DNA of 64,000 bases, taken from positions 1,798,001 through 1,862,000 of the forward strand of contig NZ_CP154879.1 of NCBI RefSeq assembly GCF_039614765.1, given 5' to 3'. The DNA comes from Castellaniella sp. MT123. Lineage in GTDB: Bacteria > Pseudomonadota > Gammaproteobacteria > Burkholderiales > Burkholderiaceae_B. The notes under the pieces are model-generated. The model did no database searches. It was not told the origin of the DNA and worked only from the letters and a program-made list of their open reading frames with translations. The position numbers and the translations under genes are program-made. Positions within the stretch are counted from its first letter, which is position 1. Every line of letters begins with the position of its first letter. Shown one piece after another: positions 9,240 to 17,710 of this stretch.

Positions 9240-9303
9240 CGACGCCATATCCTCTTCCTTCACCCTACCTGCCGGCTCAGCCGGCCACCTCAGGAGATTT
9301 CCC

Positions 9304-10515
9304 ATGAAACTGCGTACCCTATCCGCTGCACTGGCCGTTGCGGGCCTGGGATTTGGCCTTTCCGCTCAGGCTGCCGGGATATCCGACAATGTCATCCGCA
9401 TTGGTTTCATCACCGACATGTCGGGTGTGTACGGCGACGTCGACGGCCAGGCAGGCGCCGACGCGATCCGCATGGCGATCGCCGACATGGGCGGGGAAAT
9501 CAACGGGAAAAAGATCGAGCTGCTGACGGCCGACCACCAGAACAAGGCCGACATTGCCTCGGCCCGCGCCCGCGACTGGTTCGACACCCAACACCTGGAC
9601 ATGCTGGTTGGGGGCACCAACTCCGCGACGGCGCTGGCCATGGCCGGCGTGGCAGCCGAAAAGAAAAAGCCCTTCATCGCGATCGGCCCGGGCTCTTCGC
9701 TGCTGACCAATGACAAGTGCACACCCTACACGGTGCACTACGCTTACAACACGACGGCCCTGGCCCACGGCACCGGTTCGGCCGTGGTGCGCGAAGGCGG
9801 CAAGACCTGGTTTTTCCTGACCGCCGACTACGCTTTCGGCCATTCGCTGGAACAGGATACGGCCAAAGTCGTGAAGGCCGACGGCGGCAAGGTCCTGGGC
9901 GAAGTACGCGCGCCGCTGTCCACCACCGATTTCTCGTCCTTCCTGCTGCAGGCCCAGAGCTCCGGCGCCCAGGTGCTGGGGCTGGCCAACGCGGGGGGCG
10001 ACTTCATCAATTCGGTCAAGGCCGCGAAGGAATTCGGCATCACCAAGACCATGAAACTCGCTGGTCTGCTGGTGTTCATCAACGACATCCACTCGCTGGG
10101 GCTGGACAACACGGCGGGCCTGTACCTGACCACGCCCTGGTACTGGAACCAGACCGACGCCTCCCGCGCCTGGGCCAAGCGCTTCTTTGACAAGCACAAC
10201 CGGGCACCGTCGTTCCTGCAGGCGGGCGACTACTCCGCCGCCCGCACCTACCTGGAAGCCGTCAAGGCCACGGGCAGCGACGACGGCGACACCGTCATGC
10301 AATACCTGAAATCCCACAAAATCAACGACATGTTCGTCAAAAACGGCTATATCCGGAAGGACGGCCTGATGATGCACGACATGTACCTGGCCCAGGTCAA
10401 GCGCCCCGACCAGTCCAAGGCACCTTGGGATTACTACAACATCATCCGCGACCTGCCGGCCGAATCGGTCTACGGTCCGGAATCTCAGTCCACCTGCCCC
10501 CTGCTCAAGAGCTAA
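9304..10515 (+). CDS. HAAT-family periplasmic substrate-binding protein
   Basis: Protein of 403 residues of the Peripla_BP_6 (LivJ/K-like) family. A Sec signal peptide is evident (MKLRTLSAALAVAGLGFGLSAQAA, with cleavage after AQA). The first mature strand is VIRIGFITDMSGVYGD, followed by two periplasmic-binding lobes. ATG at 9304 has AGGAGA seven bases upstream. It is a clear paralogue of the protein encoded at 12611-13813: they share DYAxG, TDFxSFLLQAQSS, LANAG, PWDYY and a STCPL near the C-terminus. A very stable hairpin follows the stop, before livH. Ligand unknown. Confidence 0.9.
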   Translation: MKLRTLSAALAVAGLGFGLSAQAAGISDNVIRIGFITDMSGVYGDVDGQAGADAIRMAIADMGGEINGKKIELLTADHQNKADIASARARDWFDTQHLDMLVGGTNSATALAMAGVAAEKKKPFIAIGPGSSLLTNDKCTPYTVHYAYNTTALAHGTGSAVVREGGKTWFFLTADYAFGHSLEQDTAKVVKADGGKVLGEVRAPLSTTDFSSFLLQAQSSGAQVLGLANAGGDFINSVKAAKEFGITKTMKLAGLLVFINDIHSLGLDNTAGLYLTTPWYWNQTDASRAWAKRFFDKHNRAPSFLQAGDYSAARTYLEAVKATGSDDGDTVMQYLKSHKINDMFVKNGYIRKDGLMMHDMYLAQVKRPDQSKAPWDYYNIIRDLPAESVYGPESQSTCPLLKS

Positions 10516-10524
10516 TCACGACGC

Positions 10525-10571
10525 CTGACAGGCCAGGCCTCGCCGCATAGCGGCGGGGCCTGGCCTGTCAG
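10525..10571 (+). terminator. Long intra-operon hairpin between binding protein and livH
   Basis: CTGACAGGCCAGGCC (10525-10539) pairs perfectly with GGCCTGGCCTGTCAG (10557-10571). The interior CGCCG-CATAG-CGGCG extends the stem, giving roughly 20 base pairs with a five-base loop. No T-tract follows, so complete termination is unlikely. Its position, just after an abundant periplasmic protein gene, fits an attenuator or an mRNA-stabilising 3' structure that gives more binding protein than permease. The role is inference. Confidence 0.65.
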
Positions 10572-10606
10572 CCAGCGCTCCCGTCATCCGCCTTTGCCGC
10601 AGCCCT

Positions 10607-11494
10607 ATGACAGAACTTTTCGGTGTACCCATCCAGGCCCTGCTCGGCCAGCTCTTGCTGGGTCTGGTCAACGGCTCCTTTTACGCCGTCCTCTCCCTGG
10701 GGCTGGCCATCATCTTCGGCCTGCTCAACATCATCAATTTCACTCACGGCGCGCTCTACATGCTGGGCGCCTTCGTCGCCTGGCTGGGCCTGCAGTACCT
10801 GGGGTTGAACTACTGGGTGATGCTCGTCATCTCGCCCATCGTCGTCGGGCTCTTCGGCATCCTGCTCGAACGCCTGCTGCTGCGCCACCTGTACAAGCTC
10901 GACCCCCTGTACGGGCTGCTGCTCACCTTCGGCCTGGCCCTCATCATCGAAGGGGTCTTTCGCAGCGCCTACGGGGTATCGGGCCAGCCCTACTCCACGC
11001 CCGCCCTGCTGCAAGGCGGCGTGAACCTGGGCTTCATGTACCTGCCGATCTACCGCGCCTGGGTCGTGGTCGCCTCGGTGCTCGTCTGCCTGATCACCTG
11101 GTTCCTGATCGAGAAAACCCACCTGGGCGCGCTGCTGCGCGCCGGCACCGAGAACGCCAAACTGGTCGAGGCCTTCGGCGTCAACGTCCCGCTCATGATC
11201 TCGCTCACCTTCGGGGCCGGGGTCGCGCTGGCCGCCTTCGCCGGCGTGCTGGCGGCCCCCATCCTGCAGGTGTCCCCGCTCATGGGCTCGAACCTCATCA
11301 TCGTGGTGTTCGCCGTGGTCGTCATCGGCGGCATGGGCTCGATCATGGGCTCGATCGTCACCGGCCTGGGGCTGGGCGTCATCGAAGGCTTCACCAAGGT
11401 CTTCTGGCCGGAAGCCTCCACCACCGTGGTGTTCATCATCATGGTGATCGTGCTGCTGCTGCGCCCGGCGGGGCTTTTCGGGAAGGAATCATGA
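10607..11494 (+). CDS. livH: HAAT-family ABC permease (LivH type)
   Basis: Integral inner-membrane permease of 295 residues with about eight hydrophobic segments. LivH-typical sequences include LLLGLVNGSFYAVLSLGLAIIFGLLNIINFTHG near the N-terminus and the conserved permease loop around RAGTENAKLVEAFGVNV, plus GGMGSIMGS. The start lies 35 bases after the big hairpin. Its stop overlaps the livM start (ATGA), so the two permeases are translationally coupled and should form the heterodimeric channel. Confidence 0.92.
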   Translation: MTELFGVPIQALLGQLLLGLVNGSFYAVLSLGLAIIFGLLNIINFTHGALYMLGAFVAWLGLQYLGLNYWVMLVISPIVVGLFGILLERLLLRHLYKLDPLYGLLLTFGLALIIEGVFRSAYGVSGQPYSTPALLQGGVNLGFMYLPIYRAWVVVASVLVCLITWFLIEKTHLGALLRAGTENAKLVEAFGVNVPLMISLTFGAGVALAAFAGVLAAPILQVSPLMGSNLIIVVFAVVVIGGMGSIMGSIVTGLGLGVIEGFTKVFWPEASTTVVFIIMVIVLLLRPAGLFGKES

Positions 11495-12477
11495 ATCGTC
11501 AACTGCTTGGCTACCTGATCGCCATCGTCGTGATCGCGGTGCTCCCCGAACTGGGCGCCTATCCGATCTTCATCATGAAGGTCATGTGCTATGCGCTGTT
11601 TGCCTGCGCCTTCAACCTGCTGCTGGGCTACACCGGCCTGCTGTCCTTCGGCCATGCCGCCTTTCTGGGGCTGGCCGGCTACACCTGCGGCCAGGCGCTT
11701 GCCGTCTGGGGCTGGCCGACAGCCAGCGGCCTGGTGTTCGGCACCGCCTGCGCCGCCCTGCTGGGCCTGATCTTCGGCATCCTCTCCATCCGGCGCAGCG
11801 GCATCTATTTCGCCATGATCACCCTGGCGCTGTCGCAGATGCTGTTCTTCTACTTCCTGCAGGCCCCCTTCACCGGCGGCGAGGACGGGCTGCAGGGCAT
11901 CCCGCGCGGCAGCATCCTGGGGCTGGACCTGAACCGCGACATCAATCTGTACTACGTCGTCATGGCCATCTTCGTGCTGGGCTACGCCCTGATCTGGCGC
12001 ACGGTGCACTCCCCCTTCGGGCAGGCCCTCAAGGCCATCCGCGAGAACGAACCCCGCATGATCTCGCTGGGCTACCACGTCGATCGCTTCAAGCTGCTGG
12101 CCTTCGTGCTCTCGGCGACCCTGTCCGGCCTGGCCGGCGCCACCAAATCGGTGGTCTTCGTCTCGGCCACGCTCTCGGACGCCACCTGGCAGATGTCGGG
12201 CATGGTCATCCTGATGACGCTCATCGGCGGCATGGGCACGCTCACCGGCCCGGTGCTGGGCGCCATCATCGTCGTGGCCCTGGAAAACAAGGTCGGCGAC
12301 ATCGGCCGCTTCCTGATGCAGGAAACCGGCATCGCGTGGTTCCGCGTGCTGGGCGAATCGGTGACGATCGTCATCGGCCTGATCTTCGTCATCTGCGTGC
12401 TGACCTTCCGCCGCGGCATCGTCGGCGAATGGCTGCACCGCCTGCAGACCAGACGCGCCACCAAAGCCGCCAGCTGA
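11491..12477 (+). CDS. livM: HAAT-family ABC permease (LivM type)
   Basis: Second permease, 328 residues and about eight to nine membrane segments. Typical LivM stretches are YALFACAFNLLLGYTGLLSFGHAAFLG, the coupling loop VHSPFGQALKAIRENEPRMISLGYHV and IGGMGTLTGPVLGA. ATG at 11491 overlaps the livH stop. The gene is last in this plus-strand transporter cluster and is followed by a strong bidirectional terminator. Confidence 0.93.
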   Translation: MNRQLLGYLIAIVVIAVLPELGAYPIFIMKVMCYALFACAFNLLLGYTGLLSFGHAAFLGLAGYTCGQALAVWGWPTASGLVFGTACAALLGLIFGILSIRRSGIYFAMITLALSQMLFFYFLQAPFTGGEDGLQGIPRGSILGLDLNRDINLYYVVMAIFVLGYALIWRTVHSPFGQALKAIRENEPRMISLGYHVDRFKLLAFVLSATLSGLAGATKSVVFVSATLSDATWQMSGMVILMTLIGGMGTLTGPVLGAIIVVALENKVGDIGRFLMQETGIAWFRVLGESVTIVIGLIFVICVLTFRRGIVGEWLHRLQTRRATKAAS

Positions 12478-12503
12478 CCCGGCGCCCGCGCCAGGACAGC
12501 ATG

Positions 12504-12538
12504 AAAAATCCCGGCTCTGAAAAGAGCCGGGATTTTTT
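12504..12538. terminator. Bidirectional rho-independent terminator
   Basis: AAAAATCCCGGCTCT (12504-12518), loop GAAA, then AGAGCCGGGATTTTT (12523-12537) form a perfect 15-base-pair stem. It has a T-run on the plus strand and, reading the other way, an equivalent T-run on the minus strand. It separates the converging livM (plus) and substrate-binding protein gene (minus). Confidence 0.93.
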
Positions 12539-12610
12539 CTGGGCAGAATTCCCGCCAGGTCAGGCCAATGCCGCCAAGATCCCATCCGGGTTCCTGGCGG
12601 CAAGGTTTGC

Positions 12611-13813
12611 TCAGCCCTTCTTGACCAGCGGGCAGGTGCTCTCGGACAGCGGCACGGACACCAGACTGGCGGGCAACGTGCGCAGGATCTTGTAATAATC
12701 CCATGGCCCCTTGGACTCCTTGGGCGTCTTGACCTCGACCAGATACATGTCGTGGGCCATCCAACCGTCCTTGCGGACTACACCGTTGTGCGCAAAGAAG
12801 TCGTTGACGGGCAGCTCGCGCATTTTTTCCGCCACCGCCTTGCCATCGGTCGTGCCGGCTGCCTTGACCGCCTGCAGGTAGTGCAACGTCGAGGAATACA
12901 CGCTGGCCTGGACCATGCCGGGCTCGCGATTGGTCAGCTTCATGAAGCGCGCGGAGAATTTCCGGCTGGCATCGTCGCGATTCCAGTAGAACGGTGTGGT
13001 CGCCACCAGGCCTTGGGCCTTTTCCAGCCCGAGAGCGTGCACGTCGCTGATCACGATACCCAGGGCAACCAGTTTCTGCCCGCCCTTGGTCAGGCCGAAT
13101 TCCGCCGCCTGTTTGATGCTGTTGCTGGTATCGGCCCCCGCGTTGGCCAGCGCCACCGCCTGCGCCTTGGAGGACTGGGCCTGCAGCAGGAAGGACGCAA
13201 AATCGGACGTGCCTACCGGGTGGAAGACCTCGCCGACGACCTTGCCGCCGTTCTTGTCGACGACCTTGGTCAGGTCGGCCGCCAACTGCTTGCCGTAGGC
13301 ATAGTCGGCGCCCAGGATGAACCAGGTCTTGGCGCCTTCCTTGACCAGGCCGGTGGCGGTGCCGACCGACGAGGCATAGGTGTCGAAGGCCCAATGGAAT
13401 CCGGTGGGGGAACACGCCTTGCCCGTCAGGGCCGCCGAGAACGGCCCGGACGCGATGGTGATCTTGCCCTTTTCCTGGGCCAGGCCTTGAACGGCCAGCG
13501 CCACCGCCGAATTGGTCAGGTCGCCGATCATCTCGACGTGGTCCACGTCGAACCATTTACGTGCGATCGAAGTCCCCACGTCCGTCTTGTTCTGGTGGTC
13601 GGCCGACAGGACCTCGATCTTGCGGCCCAACACCTGACCGCCAAAATCCTGGACCGCCATCTTCGCTGCCGTGACCGACGTCACCCCGCCAAAATCCGAG
13701 TAGAGGCCTGATTGATCGTTGAGGACCCCGATCCGCAGGGGTTCGGCCGCGCCCGCGAACTGGGGCAACGCGGCGGAAAGCGCCATGCACAGCAACAACC
13801 GCTTCGTCTTCAT
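12611..13813 (-). CDS. HAAT-family periplasmic substrate-binding protein, paralogue
   Basis: Protein of 400 residues with a Sec signal peptide (MKTKRLLLCMALSAALPQFAGAAE) and the Peripla_BP_6 fold (PLRIGVLNDQSGLYSDFGG). ATG at 13813 has GGAG eight bases upstream; an upstream in-frame start would add 19 unconserved residues in front of the signal peptide. It is a paralogue of the protein at 9304-10515 and faces it across a shared terminator. It lies upstream of neither permease set and may be an alternative ligand-specific receptor for one of the two flanking importers. Confidence 0.9.
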   Translation of the reverse strand: MKTKRLLLCMALSAALPQFAGAAEPLRIGVLNDQSGLYSDFGGVTSVTAAKMAVQDFGGQVLGRKIEVLSADHQNKTDVGTSIARKWFDVDHVEMIGDLTNSAVALAVQGLAQEKGKITIASGPFSAALTGKACSPTGFHWAFDTYASSVGTATGLVKEGAKTWFILGADYAYGKQLAADLTKVVDKNGGKVVGEVFHPVGTSDFASFLLQAQSSKAQAVALANAGADTSNSIKQAAEFGLTKGGQKLVALGIVISDVHALGLEKAQGLVATTPFYWNRDDASRKFSARFMKLTNREPGMVQASVYSSTLHYLQAVKAAGTTDGKAVAEKMRELPVNDFFAHNGVVRKDGWMAHDMYLVEVKTPKESKGPWDYYKILRTLPASLVSVPLSESTCPLVKKG

Positions 13814-13997
13814 AGACTGTCTCCGTGGGTTATCGATCTGTAAGGCCCCACAGAAAACAGGTCCGGACAAGCACCCTAGGGGGTCTTTCCATCCGAGGTT
13901 ATCGTCGCCGGCTTGAAGGTGTCAATGCGAATGAACCCGCCGGAGCAGAGAAATGGCATCCCACTTCGCGGCCGGCATGCCGCTCGGACTTGCCTGG

Positions 13998-14027
13998 CAC
14001 AGAAGAGTCATCAATGACTCTTCTGTG
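13998..14027. terminator. Inverted repeat overlapping a livF-type stop codon
   Basis: CACAGAAGAGTCAT (13998-14011) and ATGACTCTTCTGTG (14014-14027) form a perfect 14-base dyad with a two-base centre. The stop codon of the minus-strand ATPase gene (14011-14013) sits in its middle. No T-tract follows on either strand. It is probably a 3' mRNA structure or weak terminator; a protein-binding role is possible. Confidence 0.5.
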
Positions 14028-14772
14028 TCCCCGCAAGCCCTAAATAGCTTTCGATGACTCGGGGGTGGCCGGCGAGCATCCGCGCTTCGCCTTGCAGGAC
14101 GACTGCTCCGGTTTCCAGCACGTAGCCGGCATCGGCCACGTGCAGGGCGGCGCGGGCGTTCTGTTCGACCAGCAGGATCGACACGCCGGCGTTGCGCAAC
14201 TGAGCAATGGTCTGGAAGATTTCCCGGACGACCCGGGGTGCCAGGCCCAGGCTGGGTTCATCCAGCATGAGCAGCGACGGCCGCGCCATCAGGGCACGCC
14301 CCACAGCCAGCATCTGGCGTTCCCCGCCCGACAGGGTGCCGGCCGCCTGGTCCGCCCTTTCGCGCAAACGGGGGAACAGGGTGTAGACCTCGTCCAGCGT
14401 ATCCTGCCAGCCACGCACGCCCGCCCGATACAGCCGGAAGCCACCCAGCAGCAGGTTGTCGTGCACCGACATGCTGGCAAAGAGTTCCCGACGTTCCGGC
14501 ACCAGCGTCAGGCCCAACCCCACCCGGCGCTCGATATCCCAGTCCTGGATCGCCTGTCCCTGGAACAGGATCTTGCCGTGGCTATGCCCGCGCTGCGGCA
14601 GGGCCCCCATCAGGGCATTGAGCAGGGTGGACTTGCCGGCCCCGTTCGCGCCGATCACGGTGACGATCTGGCCTCGGCCCACCGTCAGATCCAGCGGATC
14701 CAGGGCTGCGACCTTGCCGTATTGCGCGGACAGTCCTTGAACGGACAGCAGTGTCTCGGGAGCGCCCATCAT
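14011..14772 (-). CDS. livF: HAAT-family ABC transporter ATPase (LivF type), second system
   Basis: ATPase of 253 residues. Walker A is the canonical GANGAGKST, the signature is GTLSGGERQMLAVGRALM, Walker B is LLMLDEPSLGLAP, and LLVEQNARAALHVAD is the LivF-type switch region. Its start overlaps the end of the fused LivM-LivG gene by four bases. It is the last gene of the minus-strand order binding protein-livH-livMG-livF. Confidence 0.92.
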   Translation of the reverse strand: MMGAPETLLSVQGLSAQYGKVAALDPLDLTVGRGQIVTVIGANGAGKSTLLNALMGALPQRGHSHGKILFQGQAIQDWDIERRVGLGLTLVPERRELFASMSVHDNLLLGGFRLYRAGVRGWQDTLDEVYTLFPRLRERADQAAGTLSGGERQMLAVGRALMARPSLLMLDEPSLGLAPRVVREIFQTIAQLRNAGVSILLVEQNARAALHVADAGYVLETGAVVLQGEARMLAGHPRVIESYLGLAGTQKSH

Positions 14773-16604
14773 GCATTCACCCTGTGGCCGGCGGCCGGCA
14801 CGATTTCCCAGTCATCGTCCTGACCGCCCAGATAAGCCTCCACCACCGCCGGATTGGTCCGTATGTCGGCCGGGATGCCTTCCGCCAGCTGCGTGCCAAA
14901 ATCCATGACCAGCAGATGGTCGGTCAGCTTCATGACGAAATCCATGTCGTGTTCCACCAACAGCAGGCTCATGCCATCGTGCCGCAACTGATCCAGGACC
15001 GCGGCCAGCGCCTGCTTTTCCTGATAGCGCAGGCCGGCGGCCGGTTCATCGAGCAACAGCAGGATCGGGTCCCCGCACAGCGCTCGCGCGATCTCCACGA
15101 TGCGCTGGCGGCCCAGCGGCAGGCTGCCCGCGGGCTGCTCCATGACGTCGCCCAGGCCGACGCGTTCGAGCTGGCGCGCGGCTTCCTTCAGCAACGAGGC
15201 TTCGCTGACGCGATCCAGCCGCAGCGCCGCGGCGGCCACACCGGCCCGGCTGCGCAGGTGGGCCCCCAAGGCCACATTGTCCAGCACGCTCATGTCCGGC
15301 AATAGCTGCACATGCTGGAAGCTGCGCACCAGACCCCGGCGAGCGATGTCGTGCGCTGGCCGGCCGTCGATACGGTCTCCCATGAAGCGCACCTGGCCGC
15401 CGCTGAGCGGCAGCACGCCACTGATCAGATTGAAGGTCGTGCTCTTGCCCGCGCCATTGGGGCCGATCAGCCCCATGATTTCGCCGGCGCGCAGGCGGAA
15501 ACTGATGTCGTTGACCGCCACCAGGCCGCCGAATTCCTTGCGGACCCGATCGACCTCGAGCACGGTCTCACCCGCCTGGGGCGGGCGCCGCCGCGGCAGA
15601 TCGGCCGCATCGGCGTACCAGGCCGCTGCGCGCCGGGCGGGTTCCCCGCCCAGCCCCAGCCACCGCCCGATGCGTGCCAGGACGGGCCACAGCCCGCCGC
15701 GCGCAAACTGCAGCACCAGGATCATCAGCACGCCGAAGGCCAGCAGTTCCAGATTGACGCCCGTCCCGACGAGCTTGGGCAGTACGTTCTGCAGCTGATC
15801 TTTGATGATGAGGATGGTGGCGGCACCCGCGACCGCACCCCACACGCTGCCGGATCCGCCCACCACCGCCATGAACAGGTATTCGATGCCGTAGCCCAGA
15901 CCGAACGGGCTGGGGCTGACGGCCCGCTGCATATGCGCGTACAACCAGCCCGATACGCTGCCCAGCAAAGCGGCATAGACGAAGATGACGACCTTGTAGT
16001 GCGCCAGATCGACCCCGAAGGATTCGGCCATGGAGCCGCTGCGCAGCGCCCGGATCGCGCGGCCGGCCCGCGAATCGAGCAGGTTGCGCGTCGCCCACAG
16101 GGCCAGCAGCAGGACCAGCCAGATCAACACGTACATGGATTCGCTGGCGCTCAGGGACCAGCTGCCAAGATACAGCGGCGGGATGCCGGCGATGCCGTCG
16201 TAGCGCCCCAGAAAATCCAGATTGCCATACAGGTAATACAGCGCCAGGCACCAGGCCAGCGTGCACAAGGGCAGATAATGGCCTGACAGGCGCAAGGTGA
16301 TCGCGCCCAGCGCGTAGGCGACCAAGCAGGTGAGCAGCAGGCCGGCCAGAAGCCCCAGCCAGGGCGAGACCCCGATCGCGGTCGTCAGCCAGGCGGTGGT
16401 ATAGGCCCCCAGCCCCACGAAGGCCGATTGCCCGAAGGACGTCAGCCCCCCGACGCCGGTCAGCAGGACCAGCCCCAGCACCACCAGGCCATAGAGCCCG
16501 ATGTAGTTCATCTGCGTGATCCAGAACGGCGGCACCCCTGGAATCCACGGCAACAGCGCCAGCGCGACCAGGCCCAGGGTCTGGATCAGACGAGTCCGCG
16601 TCAC
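14769..16604 (-). CDS. Fused LivM permease-LivG ATPase
   Basis: A single 611-residue open frame. About residues 1-310 are a LivM-type membrane domain (GLVVLGLVLLTGVGGLTSFGQSAFVG; loop SRAGRAIRALRSGSMAESFGV). A short linker (ARRAAAWYADAADLPRRRPP) follows, then a complete LivG ATPase with Walker A GPNGAGKST, RGLVRSFQHVQLLPDMSVLDNVALG, the degenerate signature AGSLPLGRQRIVEIARAL and Walker B LLLLDEPAAGL. The GTG start at 16604 has GGAGG seven bases upstream and lies one base after the livH stop. Permease-ATPase fusions of this kind are known in liv-like systems. Confidence 0.92.
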   Translation of the reverse strand: MTRTRLIQTLGLVALALLPWIPGVPPFWITQMNYIGLYGLVVLGLVLLTGVGGLTSFGQSAFVGLGAYTTAWLTTAIGVSPWLGLLAGLLLTCLVAYALGAITLRLSGHYLPLCTLAWCLALYYLYGNLDFLGRYDGIAGIPPLYLGSWSLSASESMYVLIWLVLLLALWATRNLLDSRAGRAIRALRSGSMAESFGVDLAHYKVVIFVYAALLGSVSGWLYAHMQRAVSPSPFGLGYGIEYLFMAVVGGSGSVWGAVAGAATILIIKDQLQNVLPKLVGTGVNLELLAFGVLMILVLQFARGGLWPVLARIGRWLGLGGEPARRAAAWYADAADLPRRRPPQAGETVLEVDRVRKEFGGLVAVNDISFRLRAGEIMGLIGPNGAGKSTTFNLISGVLPLSGGQVRFMGDRIDGRPAHDIARRGLVRSFQHVQLLPDMSVLDNVALGAHLRSRAGVAAAALRLDRVSEASLLKEAARQLERVGLGDVMEQPAGSLPLGRQRIVEIARALCGDPILLLLDEPAAGLRYQEKQALAAVLDQLRHDGMSLLLVEHDMDFVMKLTDHLLVMDFGTQLAEGIPADIRTNPAVVEAYLGGQDDDWEIVPAAGHRVNA

Positions 16605-16605
16605 G

Positions 16606-17643
16606 TCAGTCCTCCTCGTCCAGCTGGACACTGCCCAACGAACGCCACAGCAGGACCGGAATGATCAGGGTGAACACGATGGCTTCCTTGAAAGGGCTGG
16701 CCCAGAATGAGGAAAAGGCTTCCAGGACGCCCACGAACAGCGCGCCGGCCGCGGCGGCCGGATAGCTGATGAGCCCTCCGAAAATGGCGGCCACGAACCC
16801 CTTCAGACCGATCAGGAAGCCCGTGTCGTAATAGATGGTGGTGATGGCGGCGATCAGCATGCCCGACAGCGCGCCGATGGCGGCCGCCAGGGTGAAGGTC
16901 AGTCCGCCGGCCACCCGCGTGCTGATCCCGACCAGGCGGGCGCCCCGGCGGTTGACCGCCGTCGCCCGCAATGCACGGCCATACAGGGTCCGGCCAAAGA
17001 ACAACCACAAGGCGGCAATCAAGACCACACAGGTCCCCAGCACGGCAAAGGTCTGAGCCGTCCAGGCCACGGGACCGATTTGCACGGTGCCCTCGACCAG
17101 CGCAGGCGTGCGCCAGCCCTCGGCACCGAAGAACAGCAGGCCCAGCCCCGTCAGGGCGAAATGCACCGCCACGGAAATGATCAGCAAAACCAGCACGCTG
17201 GCCTGTTCCACCGGCTGGTAGACCAGCCGGTAAATCATCGGCCCCAGGGGGATCACCAGCGCCAGCGCGAACAGCACACGCAACGCCAGCGGCACCCCTG
17301 GCGCCGCGGCCATTGGCGCAAGGGCCAGCAGCGCCAGCGGCAGGATCAGCGCCCAGGCCAGGGTGCGGCCGTAGCCCCGCCACTGGTGCGTGCGCCAGGC
17401 CGACACCGCCTCGACCAGGCACGTCAGGACACCCAGCAGAAGCAGCAGATACGCGGTCCCGGGCACACGGCCGTTGGCGAGGAAGGCCAACGACAGCGCG
17501 CCGAAGGTGACGAACTCGCCTTGCGGAATGAAGATCACGCGGGTGACCAGGAACACCAGCACCAGCGCCAGTCCCAACAGGGCGTAGATCGCCCCATTGA
17601 GGATGCCATCCTGCAGCAGGATCAGGGCAATCGTCAGATCCAT
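16606..17643 (-). CDS. livH: HAAT-family ABC permease (LivH type), second system
   Basis: Integral membrane permease of 345 residues. The N-terminal LQDGILNGAIYALLGLALVLVFLVTRVIFIPQGEF is LivH-like, the coupling loop is LYGRALRATAVNRRGARLVGI, and a large extra hydrophobic stretch around residues 95-140 makes it longer than the first LivH (295 residues). Together with the fused LivMG and the LivF it makes a complete transporter core. It is followed one base later by the fused gene. Confidence 0.92.
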   Translation of the reverse strand: MDLTIALILLQDGILNGAIYALLGLALVLVFLVTRVIFIPQGEFVTFGALSLAFLANGRVPGTAYLLLLLGVLTCLVEAVSAWRTHQWRGYGRTLAWALILPLALLALAPMAAAPGVPLALRVLFALALVIPLGPMIYRLVYQPVEQASVLVLLIISVAVHFALTGLGLLFFGAEGWRTPALVEGTVQIGPVAWTAQTFAVLGTCVVLIAALWLFFGRTLYGRALRATAVNRRGARLVGISTRVAGGLTFTLAAAIGALSGMLIAAITTIYYDTGFLIGLKGFVAAIFGGLISYPAAAAGALFVGVLEAFSSFWASPFKEAIVFTLIIPVLLWRSLGSVQLDEED

Positions 17644-17710
17644 GCCCCACCTGCCCTACCGGGATTGCGCGGGGCGCCGCCCGCGTGGATGTGTCGATAT
17701 GGCCGCATGC

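Noticed and set aside
10594-11490. In-frame upstream extension of livM through livH in another register
   Set aside because: The extension is out of register with the conserved LivH protein and is Arg/Ala-rich; livM starts at the ATG that overlaps the livH stop.
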